DNA from: Nostoc sp. FACHB-110
Lineage (GTDB): Bacteria > Cyanobacteriota > Cyanobacteriia > Cyanobacteriales > Nostocaceae
Length of the DNA stretch: 64,000 bases
NCBI RefSeq assembly: GCF_014697425.1
Contig: NZ_JACJRU010000015.1
Coordinates: forward strand, 1 to 64,000
Reading direction: 5' to 3'
Each line of letters begins with the position of its first letter. The stretch's first letter is position 1. The notes under the pieces are model-generated. The model saw only the letters and a program-made list of their open reading frames with translations. It was not told the DNA's origin and did no database searches. Made by a program: the position numbers and the translations under genes. This document shows positions 59,129 to 64,000 of the stretch, in pieces.

Positions 59129-59878
59129 ATGAATACTGGTAGGAAATATAATCAAATCATTAAATTGGTAATTTTAAGTATTGCATTTTTGGCGATCGCC
59201 ACCTTATTTCCATCAGAATTCGCCTTAGCACAAACACCATCACCTGCAAATTTCTTCAATCCTCAAACACTTTTCCGCAATGCTTTAGAAGGGATTGATA
59301 ACTTAGGCACTTGGGGTGCTATAGCTTTTATTGGACTTTATATTATTGCCACTATCGCATTTTTACCAGGCGCAATTTTGACACTTGGGGCTGGTGTTGT
59401 CTTTGGTGTAGTTTGGGGTGCTATTTATGTATTTATTGGTGCAACTCTTGGTGCTACTGCTGCATTTTTAGTGGGACGTTACCTCGCTAGAAATTGGGTA
59501 GCCAAAAAAATCGCAGATAATAAAAATTTTGCCGCCATTGATCAAGCAGTAGGTAAAGAAGGCTTAAAAATTGTTTTATTAACTCGATTGTCACCGATAT
59601 TTCCCTTTAATTTATTAAACTATGCCTTTGGTGTGACAGGTGTTTCTTTAAAAGATTATTTTATTGGTTCTGTCGGGATGATTCCTGGCACAATTATGTA
59701 TGTGTATATTGGTTCTTTAGCGGGGAATTTAGCACTCATTGGTACTGAAAGGCAACCAACTAACTCCACACTACAATGGGCTATTCGCATCATCGGATTT
59801 ATTGCCACACTGACTGTGACTATATATGTCACCCGCATTGCCCGGAAAGCTTTAGCAGAAGAAGTAATTAATAACTGA
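59129..59878 (+). CDS. TVP38/TMEM64 (VTT) membrane protein 2
   Basis: 249 residues with an AAGGAAG ribosome site. It shares the core of the previous protein (FLPGAILTLGAGVVFG, LLTRLSPIFPFNLLNYAFGV, SVGMIPGTIMYVYIGS). The N-terminus looks like a signal peptide (cleavage near FALAQ), which the first copy lacks. It lies 107 bp before a mercuric-reductase-like flavoprotein. Such VTT and flavoprotein pairs recur in bacteria, with unknown substrate. Confidence 0.86.
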   Translation: MNTGRKYNQIIKLVILSIAFLAIATLFPSEFALAQTPSPANFFNPQTLFRNALEGIDNLGTWGAIAFIGLYIIATIAFLPGAILTLGAGVVFGVVWGAIYVFIGATLGATAAFLVGRYLARNWVAKKIADNKNFAAIDQAVGKEGLKIVLLTRLSPIFPFNLLNYAFGVTGVSLKDYFIGSVGMIPGTIMYVYIGSLAGNLALIGTERQPTNSTLQWAIRIIGFIATLTVTIYVTRIARKALAEEVINN

Positions 59879-59959
59879 AGTAGGCAACAGGAAAAAATTT
59901 ATTTTACACTTCATACTAGCCTGCGGCAAGCAGCTAAAAGCATCTACACATTTCATACT

Positions 59960-59983
59960 TCATACTTCACACTTCATACTTTA
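59960..59983. repeat. STRR heptamer cluster
   Basis: tcatact/tcatact/tcacact/tcatact units directly before the flavoprotein start codon. Same family as 48820-48857. Confidence 0.55.
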
Positions 59984-59985
59984 TT

Positions 59986-61533
59986 ATGTCTAATTCAGAA
60001 TTAGAAAGAGTTATAGTTCGCCCAGTGGATGAGTATAATCAAAAATTAGTTTCTTATGTGCATCCACCAAATTGGGTCAATCCCCAACCTGCTGATTGTT
60101 ATGATTTAGTAGTAATTGGAGCCGGAACAGCAGGATTAGTAGTAGCAGCTGGGGCGGCTGGTTTAGATTTAGGTTTAAAAGTTGCATTAATTGAAAAGCA
60201 TCTCATGGGTGGAGATTGCTTGAATGTAGGTTGCGTACCTTCTAAATGTATGATTCGCTCATCGCGGGTAGTTGGCGAAATTTGGCAGGCGAAAAATTTT
60301 GGCATCAATGTTTCTCAACAAGTCGAAGTGGATTTTACCGCAGTCATGGCGCGAATGCGGCGAATTAGGGCAAATATTAGCCCCCATGATTCGGCGGAAC
60401 GCTTTAAAAATTTAGGTATTGATGTTTTCTTAGGTAATGCTAGATTTGCCAGCAACAACACTGTAGAAGTTGACGGCAAAATTTTGCGGTTCAAAAAAGC
60501 GGTAATAGCTACAGGTGCAAGGGCTGTCCGTCCACCCATTCCGGGAATTGAAACAGTTGGTTTTTTGACCAACGAAACCGTTTTTTCCTTGATTCAAAGA
60601 CCAGATAAATTAGCAGTAATTGGTGGCGGGCCAATTGGTTGCGAATTAGCCCAAACATTTCGGCGTTTGGGTTCGGAAGTTACTCTATTGCATAGCGGTT
60701 CTCATTTGTTAAATAAAGAAGATGCTGATGCCGCAGAAATTGTCCAAAATGTTTTAATTCAAGAAGGTATTCGTGTAGTATTAAATTGCCAATTAGAAGA
60801 GGTAGTTGCAGTTACCGAAGGAAAAAGGTTGTACTTTTGTGCTAATGGTAATAGAGATTCGGTGACAGTAGATGAGATATTAGCTGGTGCGGGACGATCG
60901 CCCAATGTAGAAGGTTTAAACTTAGAAGCAGTAGGGGTAGAGTATGACACGCGTCAAGGTGTGAAGGTAAATGACTATCTTCAGACAAGCAACCCCAAAA
61001 TTTATGCTGCTGGAGATATCTGTATGAACTGGAAATTCACCCATGCGGCAGATGCGGCAGCACGTATCGTGATTAAAAATGCATTTTTCTCTCCCTTTGG
61101 GTTGAGTCGTTCTCAACTTAGTAGTTTAGTGATGCCTTGGGTGACATATACAGACCCAGAAATTGCCCATGTAGGAATTTACGAATATGAAGCACGAAAA
61201 CAAGGTATGGATGTAGTGACAATTAAAATTCCTTTAAGTAATGTAGACCGAGCGATCGCCGATGGCCAAGAAGCAGGATTCTTGAAAATTATCCACAAAA
61301 AAGGATCTGATCAAATTCTTGGTGCTACCATTGTGGCGGCTCATGCAGGTGAGATGATTTCGGAAATCACCACCGCAATTGTCAATAAAATTGGCTTGAG
61401 TAAATTAAGCAGTGTGATTCATCCCTATCCTACCCAAGCTGAAGCCATTAAAAAAGCCGCAGATGCTTATCGTCGCACTTTGCTAACAGCAAATACTAAA
61501 CGGCTTTTAGGATTTTTAACCAAACTCTCTTAA
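59986..61533 (+). CDS. Mercuric-reductase-like FAD/NAD disulfide oxidoreductase
   Basis: 515 residues of the class I pyridine-nucleotide disulfide oxidoreductase family. FAD motif VVIGAGTAGLVVAAG (about 43-57), redox pair in GGDCLNVGCVPSK, NAD motif AVIGGGPIGCELAQ (about 210-223), second FAD motif IYAAGDIC and the C-terminal dimerisation domain with HPYPTQAEAIKKAAD (the His-Glu-type region). It lacks the N-terminal HMA domain and the C-terminal Cys pair of true MerA, so mercury reduction is doubtful. An unknown disulfide or quinone-like substrate, possibly linked with the VTT proteins, is more likely. Confidence 0.86.
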   Translation: MSNSELERVIVRPVDEYNQKLVSYVHPPNWVNPQPADCYDLVVIGAGTAGLVVAAGAAGLDLGLKVALIEKHLMGGDCLNVGCVPSKCMIRSSRVVGEIWQAKNFGINVSQQVEVDFTAVMARMRRIRANISPHDSAERFKNLGIDVFLGNARFASNNTVEVDGKILRFKKAVIATGARAVRPPIPGIETVGFLTNETVFSLIQRPDKLAVIGGGPIGCELAQTFRRLGSEVTLLHSGSHLLNKEDADAAEIVQNVLIQEGIRVVLNCQLEEVVAVTEGKRLYFCANGNRDSVTVDEILAGAGRSPNVEGLNLEAVGVEYDTRQGVKVNDYLQTSNPKIYAAGDICMNWKFTHAADAAARIVIKNAFFSPFGLSRSQLSSLVMPWVTYTDPEIAHVGIYEYEARKQGMDVVTIKIPLSNVDRAIADGQEAGFLKIIHKKGSDQILGATIVAAHAGEMISEITTAIVNKIGLSKLSSVIHPYPTQAEAIKKAADAYRRTLLTANTKRLLGFLTKLS

Positions 61534-61694
61534 ATTGGAAATTTTGACTTGTTTCATTAAAATTGCACCATTTTCATCAGCAGAAAATTTGCCTATCCTT
61601 TGGTGTGGTTTCTTTTCCCCTACAAGGCATAAATACAGCGTTGTTCAGTTTGGTGCAGTACATCTTTCAAGGGGGAGAGACTAGAAAATGTACC

Positions 61695-61956
61695 AGGACT
61701 TACGTATGAAAACGAAAAATCAAGGGTTTGGAGAAGGGGGCAAGGGTTTAGGGGTGTAGGGGTGTATGTATCCAAAATCCTTACACCCGACACCCGACAC
61801 CCATTAACCCAGCCTCCACAGAAAATCTGGCATTGCTGATTAGTGGGATGTTTTTTGTTTCGCGCAAAGGCGCGAAGAATCAATATTTTATTTTTGTTAA
61901 ACATCTCAATTCATCCCGCATTTATGCAACGCCGAAAATCTTTGTGCATAAGTCCT
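61695..61956. mobile_element. MITE-like element with 7-bp target duplication, containing another MITE
   Basis: The ends aggacttacg and, inverted, cataagtcct share AGGACTTA-G. The exact repeat atgtacc flanks both sides (61688-61694, 61957-61963). Without the inner MITE and one copy of its 8-bp duplication it would be 149 bp. It includes the g-rich repeat also seen at 12115. Confidence 0.7.
61829..61933. mobile_element. MITE copy 2, 105 bp, with 8-bp target duplication
   Basis: Same family as 44046-44158: it starts ggcattgctgattag (one difference), has gggatgttttttgtttcgcg, and ends gcatttatgcaacgcc. It is flanked by exact gaaaatct copies (61821-61828, 61934-61941). It lies inside the element 61695-61956. 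Confidence 0.85.
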
Positions 61957-62092
61957 ATGTACCTCATCCATGCCTGTCAAAAATGTGGTGGAAGCCCCAT
62001 TGATTTTCCCCTACACCCCACACCCTATTGTGGAAACGTCTTCTGTTCCCCTCGACGGTCTTGATGATCAGTCTTTAACCGGACACGATATT

Positions 62093-62959
62093 ATGCCTAT
62101 CTTAAAAATTCTCCAACCTGGCGATGAAATACTGCTAGAAAATTTTTTGTTGCAGCACATCAACACATCTATGTTTTTGCGTTCAAATTGGCGAGAGGCG
62201 GGCTTAGTTGACCAAGGTGCAAGGTTTCAGGGAACTTATGTAGCAGCGATCGCTAATACCAGTATAGTTGCAGTCGCGGCTCATTATTGGAATGGGATGC
62301 TGGTAGTTCAAGCACCGATGTATCTTAACGAAGTGGTGCAAAGTGTAGTCGCACAATCAAATCGAGCAATTCAGGGAATTGCTGGCCCGGCGGCACAAGT
62401 TGAGATAACGAAGGAAGTATTGAGATTGGTGAATCGACCAACTCAACTCAATGAAAGTGAGATATTATTTTCTCTGCAACTATCAAATTTAAAATTGCCC
62501 ACTGCTTTAGCATCAGGAGAAGTTGAGTGTCGTTTACCCTATCCAGAAGAGTTTGAGTTACTCAGCCAGTGGTGTGTAGCTTACAACATCGAAACTTTAG
62601 GACAATCAGACACACCTGATTTATGGTCAACTTGTCGTCAAGAAATTAAAGCTAGGCAAGCTAGTGCGAGACATTGGGTATTGATAGTGGAAGATACCCC
62701 CATAGCTTACACCGCCTTTAATGCTTGTTTACCTGATATTGTCCAGATTGGTGGCGTATGGACACCGCCAGTACTCAGGGGTAGAGGTTACGCCAAGTGT
62801 GTAGTGGCTGGGTCGTTATTAGCAGCGCGATCGCATGGTGTCGAACGTGCTATTTTATTTACCAATCAAGCCAACCAAGCCGCCCAAACAGCATATCGAG
62901 GTATCGGTTTTCATCCGACTGGAGAAGAATTTGGGTTAGTGATATTTGAAAATCATTAA
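62093..62959 (+). CDS. GNAT family acetyltransferase
   Basis: 288 residues if it starts at the ATG at 62093 (MPILKILQPGDEILLENFLL). The open frame runs back to 61970, but those 41 residues are Pro-rich and not family-like. The C-terminal GNAT fold has the acetyl-CoA motif VWTPPVLRGRGYAKCVVAGS and the final YRGIGFHPTGEEFGLVIF. The N-terminal half is a degenerate second GNAT-like domain. Acceptor unknown. Confidence 0.8.
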   Translation: MPILKILQPGDEILLENFLLQHINTSMFLRSNWREAGLVDQGARFQGTYVAAIANTSIVAVAAHYWNGMLVVQAPMYLNEVVQSVVAQSNRAIQGIAGPAAQVEITKEVLRLVNRPTQLNESEILFSLQLSNLKLPTALASGEVECRLPYPEEFELLSQWCVAYNIETLGQSDTPDLWSTCRQEIKARQASARHWVLIVEDTPIAYTAFNACLPDIVQIGGVWTPPVLRGRGYAKCVVAGSLLAARSHGVERAILFTNQANQAAQTAYRGIGFHPTGEEFGLVIFENH

Positions 62960-63065
62960 AAATTGCGCTCGCCGCTTTAGTACCTCAGACATATTTCTGA
63001 GATGGATTCATTTTTGGAAAATAAATTGGGTATGATTCTTTCCTATTTACTTCCCTAAACCAATA

Positions 63066-64000
63066 ATGCCATCTACAGATAAAGGTTTTTTTAGTTGGTT
63101 ATTGCTGCAATTCCAAATCACACCAGGTAAACCCGCAATTGTCACCGGATTGCGTAGCCTTTTGATTTTGGGTGTGCCGATTGGCTTCGGCATCATTAGT
63201 GGTAATGCTTCTGCTAGTGCCATCGCTACTATGGCCGCTTGGTTTGTGGGTATGGTTAATGTTGATGGAACTTATCGCCAGCAATTCATGGCGATGATTG
63301 CCACGACAATTACAGTCACAACAGTATTTCTCATTGCCAGTCTAGTCAGCACTCATCTCTGGTTAGGAATTCCCGCAACATTTATTGTCATCTTTATTGC
63401 AGGTTTAGCAGGTTTATACGGTAATGTCGCCTCATCTATTAGCCTAGTGACATCAATTATGTTTGTCATTGCCTCCGCTAAATTTGCGACCTTTACCGAT
63501 TTAGCAACACTGATGCAACACTGTTTGCTGTGTCTGGCTGGGGGAACATGGACAACTTTATTATCATTAGGAATTTGGTCTTTTAATCCTCAAGTACCAG
63601 CCATTCAAACAGTCGCTAATTGTTATCGTTCGTTGAGTAAATTAGTAGATTTAGCCAACGAACTTGCTTTAAATCCTCAAGATATTCAAAACTGGGCAGA
63701 AAGATTTTCGCCAGCGCAAGATACGGTCATTCAAAATTTAACATCTGCCCGTAGTGTTTGGACAGCAATGTGGACTGTCAAAAAAGGAGCAAACCAGCAA
63801 GGCAATAACTTATTAATGTTGATTGAGGATGTCAATCAAATTGTTAATTCTATTACTGCTATTACAGAATTATTAGCGATCGCCGCGACAAATCAGTTAT
63901 TTTCTCAGTTACAAACCGAGATTTGGCAAGTAATTAAACAGTTAGCAATTGCTTTACAAATGTTGGCAAAAAGCATTGCTCAACGCAAAAACCTGCTGCA
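63066..64000 (+). CDS. FUSC/aromatic-acid-exporter-like membrane protein (partial)
   Basis: Begins at ATG 63066 (MPSTDKGFFSWLLLQFQITP) and runs off the window after about 311 codons. At least five spans are visible in the first 170 residues (for example SLLILGVPIGFGIISGNASA, IATTITVTTVFLIASLV and FIVIFIAGLAGLYGN), followed by a long helical cytoplasmic domain. This layout matches FUSC/YccS-type aromatic acid exporters. No ribosome site was recognised. The rest of the protein is outside the window. Confidence 0.72.
   Translation, partial: MPSTDKGFFSWLLLQFQITPGKPAIVTGLRSLLILGVPIGFGIISGNASASAIATMAAWFVGMVNVDGTYRQQFMAMIATTITVTTVFLIASLVSTHLWLGIPATFIVIFIAGLAGLYGNVASSISLVTSIMFVIASAKFATFTDLATLMQHCLLCLAGGTWTTLLSLGIWSFNPQVPAIQTVANCYRSLSKLVDLANELALNPQDIQNWAERFSPAQDTVIQNLTSARSVWTAMWTVKKGANQQGNNLLMLIEDVNQIVNSITAITELLAIAATNQLFSQLQTEIWQVIKQLAIALQMLAKSIAQRKNLL

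Noticed and set aside
1..64000. CRISPR array
   Set aside because: No series of equal-length repeats with unique spacers was seen. The tandem repeats present are heptamer STRRs, pentapeptide-coding repeats or RTX repeats.
1..64000. tRNA genes
   Set aside because: No segment with a convincing acceptor stem, T-loop GTTC and CCA-type end was found, including in the rRNA spacer.

Overview
The window is chromosomal DNA of a filamentous cyanobacterium, most likely of the Nostocales (Nostoc/Anabaena/Calothrix type). Evidence seen directly: psaD (photosystem I), many HIP1 octamers (GCGATCGC), heptamer STRR repeats, a PEP-CTERM-like protein, SLH and RTX surface proteins, DICT-domain histidine kinases, and dapL plus murE for meso-diaminopimelate peptidoglycan. 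The species cannot be named from the sequence alone.

Layout. 0-0.4 kb: 3' end of a 23S rRNA, 5S rRNA and terminator. 0.5-8.3 kb: dienelactone hydrolase, AraC regulator, double-GGDEF protein, a histidine-kinase remnant, a small RHH protein and sbcC. 8.8-12.1 kb: three exported proteins, two sharing a C-terminal module. 12.2-19.6 kb: cobyrinate a,c-diamide synthase with a repeat inserted in frame, a DICT histidine kinase lacking the canonical His, a complete TnpB insertion sequence, murE, a glutaredoxin-like protein and a VapBC-type pair. 19.6-23.6 kb: pentapeptide/TPR protein, a 33-residue membrane protein and sbcD.

23.6-40.2 kb is a compact accessory element. Its left arm (31.35 to 23.64 kb, minus strand) carries phage-virion-like genes: a tail-fibre-like LamG protein, a 756-residue tape-measure-like coiled coil, two families of tandem small paralogs and a holin-like end. 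No terminase, portal or major capsid protein was recognised. The centre holds a minimal tyrosine recombinase, a possible replication protein and an RHH gene with a textbook -1 frameshift signal. The right arm (34.8-40.2 kb, plus strand) starts at a consensus promoter embedded in inverted repeats. It has a leader with two hairpins that share one loop and three 12-bp iterons, then eight small genes, a structured 296-nt gap and a divergent IS110-like DEDD recombinase. This is the most novel part of the window.

40.6-64 kb is mostly ordinary chromosome: heme catalase, a lipoprotein pair, hisC, pentapeptide protein, YflT-like protein, trpE, psaD, a BrnTA-type pair, a DICT-GAF histidine kinase, an RTX/PPC protein, dapL, a glycosyltransferase, two VTT membrane proteins with a mercuric-reductase-like flavoprotein, a GNAT protein and the start of a FUSC-type transporter. 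Several MITE-like elements with exact target-site duplications lie here, one nested inside another.
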